Part shown: one piece after another, positions 1-7,443 of the stretch
Position numbering within the stretch: the stretch's first letter is position 1
How the letters are laid out: the number at the start of each line of letters is the position of its first letter
Origin: an uncultured Mesorhizobium sp.
Lineage (GTDB): Bacteria > Pseudomonadota > Alphaproteobacteria > Rhizobiales > Rhizobiaceae
Reading direction: 5' to 3'
Assembly: GCA_950071955.1 (NCBI GenBank)
Contig: CATMOC010000035.1
Span: 1 to 13,915, forward strand
Length of the DNA stretch: 13,915 nt
Program-made: the position numbers and the translations under genes
The notes under the pieces: generated by a model
What the model saw: only the letters and a program-made list of their open reading frames with translations
What the model was told of the DNA's origin: nothing
Database searches by the model: none

Positions 1-843
1 CTCGAACTCGGTGGTGCAGGCGCGACGGTCTATGTGACCGGACGCACGACCCGCACGCACCGCTCAGAGTACGATCGCCCGGAGACAATCGAGGAAACGG
101 CGGAACAGGTGGCTGCGGCCGGCGGCGAAGGAATTGCCGTCCAGGTCGACCATCTCGTGTCCCATGAGGTTTCCGACCTCATCGCGCGGATTAGGAAAGC
201 CCACGGACGTCTCGACATCCTCGTCAACGACGTCTGGGGCGGCGAAAAGCTATTCGAGTGGAACAAGCCGGTCTGGGAACACGATCTCGACAACGGGCTG
301 CGGCTGCTCGATCTCGGCGTACGCACCCATCTGATCACCGCGCATCATGCGCTGCCGCTGATGATCCGGCGTCCGGGCGGATTTCTTGTCGAGATGACCG
401 ACGGGACTGCCGACTACAATGGCGCGAACTACCGCAACAATCCGTTCTACGACCTGGCCAAGACCTCGGTGAACCGCATGGGCTGGGCGCACGCGAGGGA
501 CTTGGAAAAGCATGGCGCGACCTCGGTCTCCCTGACGCCGGGCTGGCTGCGTTCGGAGATGATGCTGGAAGCATTCGGCGTCACCGAGGAAAACTGGCGC
601 GACGCGACGCAGACGGTGCCGCATTTCGCGATTTCCGAGACGCCGCGCTTCGTCGGCCGCGCCGTCGCCGCGCTTGCCTCAGATCCCGACAGGGGACGCT
701 GGAACGGGCAGTCGCTGTCGAGCGGCGGTCTGGCGCAAATCTATGGATTCACCGATCTCGACGGCTCGCAACCCGACGCCTGGCGCTATCTTGTCGAGGT
801 TCAAGACGTAGGTAAGCCGGCGGACACGACAGGATACCGCTAG
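1..843 (+). CDS. SDR-family oxidoreductase (5' truncated)
   Basis: Short-chain dehydrogenase/reductase, expected to be a soluble NAD(P)-dependent oxidoreductase of unknown substrate. The frame is open from base 1, so the true start and the N-terminal TGxxxGxG cofactor loop lie outside the window; the visible protein begins inside the Rossmann fold (LELGGAGATVYVTGRT). Visible family signs are ILVNDVWGG at the usual NNAG position, the catalytic YxxxK pair (FYDLAK, Tyr codon 448-450, Lys codon 460-462), and the SLTPGWLRSEM segment that follows the active site, equivalent to the usual PG..T. The C-terminal NGQSLSSGGLAQIYGFTDLDG resembles the DHRS1-like branch. The usual catalytic serine stretch (ISS) reads Met-Thr-Asp here (394-402), so the serine may be replaced. 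It converges with the HxlR gene; the two TAG stops share CTAG at 840-843. Family is confident, substrate unknown. Confidence 0.9.
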   Translation, partial: LELGGAGATVYVTGRTTRTHRSEYDRPETIEETAEQVAAAGGEGIAVQVDHLVSHEVSDLIARIRKAHGRLDILVNDVWGGEKLFEWNKPVWEHDLDNGLRLLDLGVRTHLITAHHALPLMIRRPGGFLVEMTDGTADYNGANYRNNPFYDLAKTSVNRMGWAHARDLEKHGATSVSLTPGWLRSEMMLEAFGVTEENWRDATQTVPHFAISETPRFVGRAVAALASDPDRGRWNGQSLSSGGLAQIYGFTDLDGSQPDAWRYLVEVQDVGKPADTTGYR

Positions 844-1343
844 AGGCGCCCGGTGACTCGGTCGGCCACCGCTGCCAGATAGGCCTCTGTCAGTTCCCCA
901 ATCACCGAGCGTTGCGGTGGCTGGGCGCCGAGATGCAGGCTGCGCAGCTCCGCCATGAACGCCTCCCACATCTCCGGGCCGCCCTCTTCGAGAAGCTGCG
1001 CGCGGATGGAGAGTTCTCGGGTTGCAGGTGTGAAGCGCCGGCCCCAGGCGCCCATCTGGGCGATGAGCGGCACCAGTTGGATGGCCGGCTCGGTCAGACT
1101 GTAGACCGTCTTCTGCTTGTGTGCCGGGTCCGCACTGGTCGACAGCAGCCCCCTGTCGACAAGCTTCTTGAGCCTGTCGGCCAGGATGTTCGAGGCGACG
1201 CCTTCCTCGGAATTGTTGAGCAGGTCGCGGTAGTGCCGCCGATTGCCGAACATGATGTCGCGGATGACGATCAGGCTCCAGCGGTCGCCGAGCATCTCGA
1301 GCGTCAGGTTGATCGGGCATCCGGACCGGATCGGCTTGTCCAT
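840..1343 (-). CDS. HxlR-family winged-helix transcriptional regulator
   Basis: DNA-binding regulator of 167 residues, normal to slightly long for HxlR proteins. The HxlR core is clear in the first 100 residues: SGCPINLTLEMLGDRWSLIV, then IRDIMFGNRRHYRDL and ILADRLKKLVDRGLL (recognition helix and wing), then YSLTEPAIQLVPLIAQMGAWG. It has one cysteine, Cys9, at the N-terminal position where thiol-sensing members such as YodB and HypR carry theirs, so redox or electrophile sensing is possible (inference). The ATG at 1343 was chosen because the core begins right after it and a GGAG (1351-1354, read on the minus strand) lies 7 bases upstream; a longer frame exists but reads through the promoter. 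It is divergent from the RibD-C/YciI cassette and probably controls it and itself through the palindrome at 1356-1373. Confidence 0.92.
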   Translation of the reverse strand: MDKPIRSGCPINLTLEMLGDRWSLIVIRDIMFGNRRHYRDLLNNSEEGVASNILADRLKKLVDRGLLSTSADPAHKQKTVYSLTEPAIQLVPLIAQMGAWGRRFTPATRELSIRAQLLEEGGPEMWEAFMAELRSLHLGAQPPQRSVIGELTEAYLAAVADRVTGRL

Positions 1344-1355
1344 GCAGGGTCTCCG

Positions 1356-1405
1356 TATACTGCTTGCAGTATAGGTACAGTTTTGATAGAACGCAACTGC
1401 TTGCA
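1356..1405. promoter_or_regulatory. Candidate HxlR operator and divergent promoter
   Basis: The divergent gap holds a perfect palindrome TATACTGC-TT-GCAGTATA (1356-1373). Its core ACTGCTTGCA recurs directly at 1396-1405, 37 bases downstream. Read on the minus strand, a TATACT -10 box (plus-strand 1368-1373) sits inside the palindrome, 17 bases from a weak -35 TTGCGT (plus-strand 1391-1396), and points at the HxlR start. A dimer bound here would block hxlR transcription and could also affect the plus-strand cassette, whose own promoter I cannot place confidently. Assignment to the adjacent HxlR protein is inference from position and symmetry. Confidence 0.6.
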
Positions 1406-1430
1406 AATTGCATACAGAAAGGACACGGGC

Positions 1431-2072
1431 ATGAGTAAGGTAATCGTTTCCGGCTTTTCGCTTTCCGTCGACGGCTTCGGCGCCGGGCCGGACCAGAGCA
1501 TCGAGGACCCGCTCGGCAAGCGCGGCGAGGAACTGCATACGTGGATGGTTGAAACGGCCATGTTCCACGAGATGCTGGGCAAGGACGGCAGCTCGCGGGG
1601 CATCGACAACGACTTCGCAACCCGCTCAATGGAGGGGTTCGGCGCCTTCATAATGGGCCGGAACATGTTCGGTCCGGTCCGTGGCGACTGGCCGGATGAC
1701 AAGTGGAAAGGCTGGTGGGGCGACAATCCGCCGTATCACGCCCCGACCTTCGTGCTCACTCACCATCCGCGCGACGCAGTCGAGATGGAGGGCGGCACGG
1801 TCTTTCACTTCGTGACGGACGGGATAGGGGCCGCGCTCGAACGGGCCAAAGAGGCCGCCGGGGAAAGGAACGTGAAGATCGGCGGCGGCGTTTCCACCGT
1901 CCGGCAATATCTTCAGGCCGGGCTGGTCGACGAGATGCATCTCGCCATATCGCCGGTCGTATTCGGCGACGGCGAGGCGCTGTTCGCAGGGATAGATCTG
2001 CCGGCGCTCGGCTTTTCCGTCACCGAACATGCCGCGACTGACGCAGCGACCCACATCGTACTCGCTAGATAG
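1431..2072 (+). CDS. RibD C-terminal / dihydrofolate reductase-like protein
   Basis: Soluble protein of 213 residues with the DHFR-like fold of the RibD C-terminal family. These are presumed NADPH-dependent reductases, mostly of unknown substrate; a true DHFR role is not implied. N-terminal strand and loop VSGFSLSVDGFGAGPDQ, GRNMFGP near residue 80, the nucleotide-loop type segment KIGGGVSTVRQYLQAGLVDE and the C-terminal MHLAISPVVFGDGEALF are all typical. The ATG at 1431 has an AGAAAGGA ribosome site at 1416-1423, 7 bases upstream, and starts exactly at the first beta strand. It is first of a tight run with the YciI gene (17-base gap) and a second RibD-C gene, and divergent from the HxlR regulator, its probable controller. 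Family is sure, reaction unknown. Confidence 0.9.
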   Translation: MSKVIVSGFSLSVDGFGAGPDQSIEDPLGKRGEELHTWMVETAMFHEMLGKDGSSRGIDNDFATRSMEGFGAFIMGRNMFGPVRGDWPDDKWKGWWGDNPPYHAPTFVLTHHPRDAVEMEGGTVFHFVTDGIGAALERAKEAAGERNVKIGGGVSTVRQYLQAGLVDEMHLAISPVVFGDGEALFAGIDLPALGFSVTEHAATDAATHIVLAR

Positions 2073-2089
2073 AGAAAGGAGGTCGCATC

Positions 2090-2413
2090 ATGCCGAAATT
2101 CGTCACCATCGGATACGGCGACCGGGCCGGTTACGAACGCACGCCACAGCCGGTCAGGGACGCCGCGCATGCTCACGACGCCAAGCTGGTTTCGCAAGGC
2201 GCGCTGATCGGTATCGCCGGCGCGCCGGCGCAGGTGCGCAATCATGAGGCGGCCGGAATGGAAACGCGCGACGGCCCGTTCATGTCCTGCGATCTGCCGA
2301 TCGCAGGTTTCGCGGTGATCGAGGCTGCCAGCCTGGAGGAGGCCATCGAGAAGGTCTCGCAGGTCCCCTGCGCCGTTGCACACGGCGTGGTCGAAGTCTG
2401 GCCATTGAAGTAG
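2090..2413 (+). CDS. YciI-family (YCII/DGPF domain) protein
   Basis: Small soluble protein of 107 residues with a single YCII-related ferredoxin-like domain. The beta-strand start MPKFVTIGYGDRAGYE, the RDGPF loop (the DGPF signature of this branch), then AGFAVIEAASLEEAIEKV and the closing HGVVEVWPL are the family pattern. The biochemical role of this branch is mostly unknown; some relatives act as small dehalogenase- or muconolactone-isomerase-like domains. The start is well fixed by a near-ideal ribosome site AAAGGAGGT (2075-2083), 6 bases before the ATG. It lies between two RibD-C/DHFR-like genes in one evident operon, a pairing often seen for YCII proteins, and may act with them on the same substrate (inference). 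Confidence 0.88.
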   Translation: MPKFVTIGYGDRAGYERTPQPVRDAAHAHDAKLVSQGALIGIAGAPAQVRNHEAAGMETRDGPFMSCDLPIAGFAVIEAASLEEAIEKVSQVPCAVAHGVVEVWPLK

Positions 2414-2441
2414 CGTTCATCACTGTAGAGGGAGAAAGGAA

Positions 2442-2972
2442 TTGGCGAAGCTCGTATTCGGTATGAACGTGTCACTGGACGGCTATGTCGATCACGACCG
2501 GTTCGCGCCCGACCCCATACTCTTTCGCCATTTCATCGACGAGGCCGAGGAACAGGTGGGCAGTATCTACGGCCGCAACATGTACGAGATCATGCGCTAT
2601 TGGGACGATGACCACACCGACTGGGAGCCGGAGGGAAGCGCCTTCACAGCGGCCTGGCGGAAACAGACGAAATGGGTCGTCTCCCGCACACTTAAGTCAG
2701 TCTGCCCCAACGCAAGGCTTGTTAAGGATGACCTAGAAGGCGCGGTTCGCCAGTTGAAGACCGAGCGCGACGGGGAGATCGAGGTTGCCGGTCCGAACCT
2801 GGCGCGAAGCCTCACCTATCTTGGCCTGATCGACGAGTACCGGATTTACCTGCATCCCGTCGTCCTCGGCCACGGCGCGCCCTACTTCGCCGGACCCCGG
2901 CCGCCGCTGCGCCTGCTGTCGCATCAACGGATTGGCGAGGATGTGGTCCGGTTGGCCTACGTTCCCGCATGA
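2442..2972 (+). CDS. RibD C-terminal / dihydrofolate reductase-like protein (second copy)
   Basis: Second RibD-C/DHFR-like protein, 176 residues, from a different subgroup to the one at 1431. Typical elements are KLVFGMNVSLDGYVDHDR, YGRNMYEIMRYW, KWVVSRTLKS, then VAGPNLARSLTYLGLIDEY (cofactor-loop region) and the C-terminal IYLHPVVLGHGAPYF. The start is a TTG at 2442: it keeps the first beta strand (AKLVFG), and GGAG at 2431-2434 lies 7 bases upstream. The next in-frame ATG, at 2463, would cut the strand off. It follows the YciI gene by 28 bases and closes the probable three-gene operon. A predicted soluble NAD(P)H-dependent reductase of unknown substrate. Its stop overlaps an ATG (ATGA) that opens only a 29-codon frame, which I do not call a gene. 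Confidence 0.88.
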   Translation: MAKLVFGMNVSLDGYVDHDRFAPDPILFRHFIDEAEEQVGSIYGRNMYEIMRYWDDDHTDWEPEGSAFTAAWRKQTKWVVSRTLKSVCPNARLVKDDLEGAVRQLKTERDGEIEVAGPNLARSLTYLGLIDEYRIYLHPVVLGHGAPYFAGPRPPLRLLSHQRIGEDVVRLAYVPA

Positions 2973-3269
2973 TCTTACTTGGTGAAGGACGGAGATTGGC
3001 TGAAGGTCGGATACAACAAAAGCACAACATTCGGAACCTGGAATACCCAACCAGCTGATTTCGTTGTAATTTCAGAGACGTACGTCCAATCCATCATCGG
3101 TGCGACGGCGGGCACGGGGGAATCGCAGACGGCGACCATTTTCTCCTGCTGCTATCTACTGGCGATCTCGAACGGGACATTCGTGCGCGATGGATCCGCC
3201 CGCTGTCCGCCGACCAGGCGCCAGCAGCACGATTGTCCAAATCGCTCGCAAATTGCGAACGCCGGGCGC
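2973..3269. other. Gene-poor gap between RibD-C operon and RND gene
   Basis: About 300 bases separate the tail ends of two convergent transcription units. The first 120 bases are visibly less GC-rich than the neighbours. There is a 10-bp palindrome GACGTACGTC at 3077-3086 and a one-mismatch inverted repeat at 3243-3261 (CGCTCGCAA, A, TTGCGAACG) just beyond the RND stop, which could form a hairpin in the RND transcript but has almost no loop and no T-run. No open frame here has a ribosome site, a known domain or the codon bias of the neighbours. It may be a decayed gene remnant. Confidence 0.5.
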
Positions 3270-6200
3270 TCAGGTCCGCAGCACCCTGTAGATCGCCGGG
3301 ATGACCAGCACGGTCAGTATGGTCGACGACGCCAGGCCGAAGAGCAGAGAGATCGCCAGTCCCTGGAAGATCGGGTCGGTCAGGATCACCGCCGCGCCGA
3401 TCATCGCCGCCAGCGCGGTGAGCAGGATCGGCTTGAAGCGGATCGAACCCGCCTCGATCAGCACGTCCGTCAGCGGCCTCCCCTCCTCGCCCGCATGGCG
3501 GATGAAGTCGACCAGCAGGATCGAGTTTCTGACGATGATGCCGGCGAGCGCGATGAAGCCGATCATCGAGGTGGCCGAGAACGGCGCGCCGAACAGCCAG
3601 TGGCCGCCAAGGATGCCGATGAAGGTCAGCGGGATCGGCGTCAGGATGACCAGCGGCACCTTGAACGAGCCGAACTGCGCCACGACCAGGATGTAGATGC
3701 CGAGCAGCGCCACCATGAAGGCCGCGCCCATGTCCCGGAAGGTCACCCAGGTCACTTCCCACTCGCCGTCCCAAAGAAGCGTGGAGACGGTTTCGTCCTG
3801 CGGCTGGCCGTGCAGCGATACTTCCGGCTTGGGCAGCCCCGTCCAGTCCTGCGCGTCGATCGCCTCCTGCACCGCGAGCATTCCATAGAGTGGCGCCTCG
3901 AAGTCGCCGGCAAGCTCGGCCGTCACCATCTCGGCGGCGCGGCCGTTGTGGCGGAAGACGGGATAGGAGGCGCGGTCTTCGCTCACCTTCACCACGTCGC
4001 CGAGTTCGACGACGCCTCGGTCGCCGGGCAGGACGTTCGCCGGGATCGGCGTCGTGAGGAAGCTCTCGTCCAGGGTCCGGTCGCCCTTCGGCCGCTCGAG
4101 CCGGATCGGAATCGGCTGCCGGCCGCCGCCGCGGTGCGAGTAGCCGACGGTTCTGCCGCCATTGAGGATGGCGATGGTGTCGAACACGTCGCCCTCCTCG
4201 ACCCGGAAGAACTCCAGGTCGTCGGTGGAAATCGTGGTGCGCAGCCGGCGCGGCTGCTCGCCATAGGAGTTGTCGACGTCGACGATGAAGGGCACGGAGC
4301 GGAACGCCGCCTCCACCTTCTCCGCGACCCTGCGGCGCGTCTCGCCGTCGGGGCCGTAGATCTCGGCGAGCAGTGTCGCCATGACCGGCGGCCCGGGCGG
4401 CGGCTCCACGACCTTCAGGCTTGCCCCCTCGGGCAGTTCGAGCGATGCCAGGCTCTCGCGGATGACCAGCGCGATATCGTGGCTCGAGCGGGCGCGCTCC
4501 GCCTTCGGCAGGGGGGTGATCGCAACCTCCCCCTGCTGGGGCTCGGTGCGGTAGAAGGAATGCCGCACGAGGCCGTTGAAGTTGAACGGCGCCGCCGTGC
4601 CGGCATGGGTCTGCACCGTACGAACTTCCGGAAACTCCATAACCTTTGCCGCCACGGCCTGCGCCACGGCGTCGGTCGCCTCGACGGAAGAGCCTTCCGG
4701 CAGGTCGATGGTGACGGAGAGTTCGGACTTGTTGTCGAAGGGTAGCAGCTTGACCGTCACGTCCTTGGTATAGAACAGCGCGAGCGAGCCCAGCGTGAGC
4801 ACACCCACGACGAGCAGGAAAGCCCAGCTGGCGAGTTTCGACGACAGGATCGGCCGCGCCACCATTGCATAGAGGCGGCCGAGCATGCCTCCGTGCGAGT
4901 GCTCGCCATGGGAGGCCACCGGCGCCTTGCCAGCCACCTTCAACATCAGCCATGGCGTCACCATCACGGCGACGAAGAAGGAGAAGATCATCGCGGCCGA
5001 GGCGTTGGCCGGGATCGGGCTCATGTAAGGACCCATCATCCCCGACACGAAGAGCATCGGCAAGAGTGCTGCCACGACGGTGAGCGTCGCCACGATGGTC
5101 GGATTGCCGACCTCGGCCACCGCCTCGATCGCGGCCTGCTTGCGGTCGCGCCCGTCGCCCATTCCCCAGTGGCGGGCGATATTCTCGATGACGACGATCG
5201 CGTCGTCCACCAGGATGCCGATCGAAAAGATCAGCGCGAAGAGCGAGACGCGGTTGAGCGTATAGCCCATCACGCGCGAGGCGAAGAGCGTCAGAAGGAT
5301 GGTGACCGGAATGACGACGGCGACGACCAGCGCCTCGCGCCGGCCGATCGACAGCCAGACAAGGAGGATGATCGACACCGTCGCCAATCCGAGGTGATAG
5401 AGAAGCTCGTTCGCCTTCTCGTTGGCCGTCTCGCCGTAGTCGCGCGTCACCTCGACGGCGATCTCCTCCGGGATCAGCTGGCCTTCGAGGCTCTCGACCC
5501 GATGCAGGATCTCCTCCGCCACCGTGACGGCATTCGAGCCCGCACGCTTCGCCACCGCCAGCGTCACCGACGGCAGCCGCAGCAGGCCTTCTCCGTCTCG
5601 GGTCACCGTCGCGACGTAGCTCTCCTCGCCGGTGTCGGCAAAAGTGATGTCGGCCACGTCGCGGACATAGACCGGGCGGCCGTCGCGGGCCGTCAGCAGC
5701 AGATTGCCGATCTGGGAGGGCGAATTGAGCGTCTCGCCGGCGACCACCATGATCTGCTCGCCCGCGTCGCGAACCCGGCCGGCGGGAAAGGCGCGGTTGG
5801 CGCTCTCCACCTTGCCGGCGAGCTGCTGCAGCGTGATCCCGTAGAGCGCCAGGCGGCGCGGATCGGGTGCGACCCGGATGCGCTCGCTGGTCTCGCCGAC
5901 GAGATAGGTCAGCCCGACATCGTCGATCTTGGCGATCTCGGTGCGCAGTTCGCGCGCGATGCGGGTCAGGTCGTTGGCGGTGATCCGGCCGGCTGCTTCA
6001 GGCTTCGGCGCCAGCGTGAGCGAGACGATCGCGACGTCGTCGATGCCGCGTCCGACGATCAGCGGCTCGGGAATTCCGACCGGGATGCGATCCAGATTGG
6101 CGCGCACCTTGTCGTGCACGCGCAGCACCGCGGCGTCGGACGACGTTCCGACTACGAAGCGGGCGGTCACCAGCACGCCGTCGTCCATGCTTTGCGAATA

Positions 6201-6470
6201 GACGTGCTCGACGCCGTCGATGCCCTTGACGATCGTCTCCAGCGGCTCGGTGACGAGCTTCACGGCGTCTTCCGCCTTGAGCCCGTCCGCGCTTACGCGG
6301 ATGTCGACCATGGGCACGGAGATCTGCGGCTCCTCCTCGCGCGGCAGCGTCATCAGCGCCACGAGCCCGAAGGCGAAGGCTGCGATCAGGAACAGCGGCG
6401 TCAGCGGCGAGTCGATGAAGGCTCGCGTCAGGCCGCCCGCGATGCCGAGCGGCTTCGGTGATGATGTCAT
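3270..6470 (-). CDS. RND efflux transporter, inner-membrane pump subunit (AcrB/HAE-1-like)
   Basis: Inner-membrane proton-driven pump of 1066 residues, full length for the RND superfamily. Layout: TM1 about 24-42, first periplasmic porter domain to about 355, TM2-TM6 within 358-506, TM7 about 548-567, second porter domain 570-905, TM8-TM12 within 914-1060. TM4 carries the proton-relay pair Asp422-Asp423 in GILVDDAIVVIEN, which excludes the heavy-metal (CzcA) pattern. At the TM10 position of AcrB Lys940 it has Arg981 (GIIVRNSILLVDF). The cytoplasmic TM6-TM7 loop has a histidine cluster HGEHSHGG (521-528). Its ATG at 6470 overlaps the adaptor stop as ATGA, indicating translational coupling. No outer-membrane TolC-type partner is encoded here. 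Substrate is unknown; context suggests a link to sulfur or redox stress. Confidence 0.93.
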   Translation of the reverse strand: MTSSPKPLGIAGGLTRAFIDSPLTPLFLIAAFAFGLVALMTLPREEEPQISVPMVDIRVSADGLKAEDAVKLVTEPLETIVKGIDGVEHVYSQSMDDGVLVTARFVVGTSSDAAVLRVHDKVRANLDRIPVGIPEPLIVGRGIDDVAIVSLTLAPKPEAAGRITANDLTRIARELRTEIAKIDDVGLTYLVGETSERIRVAPDPRRLALYGITLQQLAGKVESANRAFPAGRVRDAGEQIMVVAGETLNSPSQIGNLLLTARDGRPVYVRDVADITFADTGEESYVATVTRDGEGLLRLPSVTLAVAKRAGSNAVTVAEEILHRVESLEGQLIPEEIAVEVTRDYGETANEKANELLYHLGLATVSIILLVWLSIGRREALVVAVVIPVTILLTLFASRVMGYTLNRVSLFALIFSIGILVDDAIVVIENIARHWGMGDGRDRKQAAIEAVAEVGNPTIVATLTVVAALLPMLFVSGMMGPYMSPIPANASAAMIFSFFVAVMVTPWLMLKVAGKAPVASHGEHSHGGMLGRLYAMVARPILSSKLASWAFLLVVGVLTLGSLALFYTKDVTVKLLPFDNKSELSVTIDLPEGSSVEATDAVAQAVAAKVMEFPEVRTVQTHAGTAAPFNFNGLVRHSFYRTEPQQGEVAITPLPKAERARSSHDIALVIRESLASLELPEGASLKVVEPPPGPPVMATLLAEIYGPDGETRRRVAEKVEAAFRSVPFIVDVDNSYGEQPRRLRTTISTDDLEFFRVEEGDVFDTIAILNGGRTVGYSHRGGGRQPIPIRLERPKGDRTLDESFLTTPIPANVLPGDRGVVELGDVVKVSEDRASYPVFRHNGRAAEMVTAELAGDFEAPLYGMLAVQEAIDAQDWTGLPKPEVSLHGQPQDETVSTLLWDGEWEVTWVTFRDMGAAFMVALLGIYILVVAQFGSFKVPLVILTPIPLTFIGILGGHWLFGAPFSATSMIGFIALAGIIVRNSILLVDFIRHAGEEGRPLTDVLIEAGSIRFKPILLTALAAMIGAAVILTDPIFQGLAISLLFGLASSTILTVLVIPAIYRVLRT

Positions 6471-7426
6471 TGAATGTCCACCACGTCGCCGGCCGAAAGG
6501 CCGGTCAGAATCTCGATCTGATCGCTGTCCCCCCGAAGCGGTTCCCCGAGGATGACGGCGCGTTCGACCTGCCCGCCGTCTTCGGTGACGGCGACAAAAT
6601 CGATGCCTGAACGCGTGACCACGGCGCTGCGCGGGACCACGATCGCCTGCCGCTCGCCCACCGGAACCTCCACGAGAACGCGGGCATCGACGAAGACGCT
6701 GTCGAGCGCGTCGACCTCCACGTCGGCCACGACGCGGCCGTTCTCGATCTGCGGATAAATCTTGGCCATGCGGCCGACCAGTTCCTCGCCGTTGGCGCTG
6801 ATGCTGATCTTCGACCCCTCGACCAGCGTGGCCGAGTGCCGCTCGGGTATGGCGAGGCGGAGGAAGAACCCGCCGCCGCCGAGCGTGGCGACCGTCTCGC
6901 CCGGCATGATCACCGCGCCGCGCGTCACCGGGACGGTCAGGATACGGCCGGCGGCCGGCGCCAGCACGTCGCCCTCCTCGCCCTGCTGGACCACGACGGA
7001 ACGTTGCGCCTGGGTGGAGGCAATTTGGTTCTGGGCAACCTCGACGTCGGTGCGCAGCTGGTCGAGGCGCTGCGCCGTGACGATGCCGCGATTGACCAGG
7101 GTTTCGCCGCGTTCGAGTTCCGTCCGCGCTTTTGTCAATTGCGCCTCCAGCGAACGAAGCTGGGCGTCGAGTGCAGCGACCTGGAAGTCGATCTTGTCGT
7201 CGCGCACGGTGGCGATGCGCTGTCCGGCCTCAACCTCGTCGCCTTCGGTGACGATGAGGTCGACCACCGTGCCACCGATGCGCGCCCTGGCCGGCACGAG
7301 ATCCCGCGCTTCCACGCGGCCGTAGACTGCCTTCCATTCGGTGATGGTGGTCGGCTCGACGGTATACGGCTCGGCCAAGGCAACGCTTGCCGCCAGCACG
7401 GCCGCGACGGTCAGGAGAATGCGCAT
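6467..7426 (-). CDS. RND periplasmic adaptor (membrane fusion protein)
   Basis: Periplasmic adaptor subunit that would join the RND pump to an outer-membrane channel. It has 319 residues, short for the family (often 360-420). A signal peptide is visible (MRILLTVAAVLAASVALA, cleavage near residue 18) with no lipobox cysteine. The two lipoyl half-motifs are at about 44-76 (ARIGGTVVDLIVTEGDEVEA) and 150-182 (GDVLAPAAGRILTVPV). They flank an alpha-helical hairpin at about 80-147. Beta-barrel and membrane-proximal regions follow to 319. The ATG at 7426 is chosen for the signal peptide; only a weak GGGT lies upstream, and the gene starts 17 bases after the DUF2892 stop, so translation may depend on coupling. 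Its stop overlaps the RND start by 4 bases. Confidence 0.92.
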   Translation of the reverse strand: MRILLTVAAVLAASVALAEPYTVEPTTITEWKAVYGRVEARDLVPARARIGGTVVDLIVTEGDEVEAGQRIATVRDDKIDFQVAALDAQLRSLEAQLTKARTELERGETLVNRGIVTAQRLDQLRTDVEVAQNQIASTQAQRSVVVQQGEEGDVLAPAAGRILTVPVTRGAVIMPGETVATLGGGGFFLRLAIPERHSATLVEGSKISISANGEELVGRMAKIYPQIENGRVVADVEVDALDSVFVDARVLVEVPVGERQAIVVPRSAVVTRSGIDFVAVTEDGGQVERAVILGEPLRGDSDQIEILTGLSAGDVVDIQ

Positions 7427-7443
7427 CGGTGGGACCCAGTCTT

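Noticed and set aside
912..1430. In-frame upstream extension of the RibD-C gene
   Set aside because: It runs antisense through the HxlR gene and the promoter gap. The DHFR-like fold begins exactly at the ATG at 1431, which has its own ribosome site.
2969..3058. A 29-codon frame whose ATG overlaps the RibD-C stop (ATGA)
   Set aside because: No recognisable sequence or codon bias; a chance overlap is the simpler reading.
3243..3261. Inverted repeat after the RND stop as a terminator
   Set aside because: The arms are separated by one base, leaving almost no loop, and there is no T-run; not strong enough to call.
2979..6461. Long open frames of more than 500 codons antisense to the RND gene, and one on the same strand in another frame
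   Set aside because: The RND frame shows full family structure and the others are low-complexity, Arg/Asp/Gly-rich translations without motifs. The frame starting at 2979 opens in the intergenic gap but has no ribosome site.
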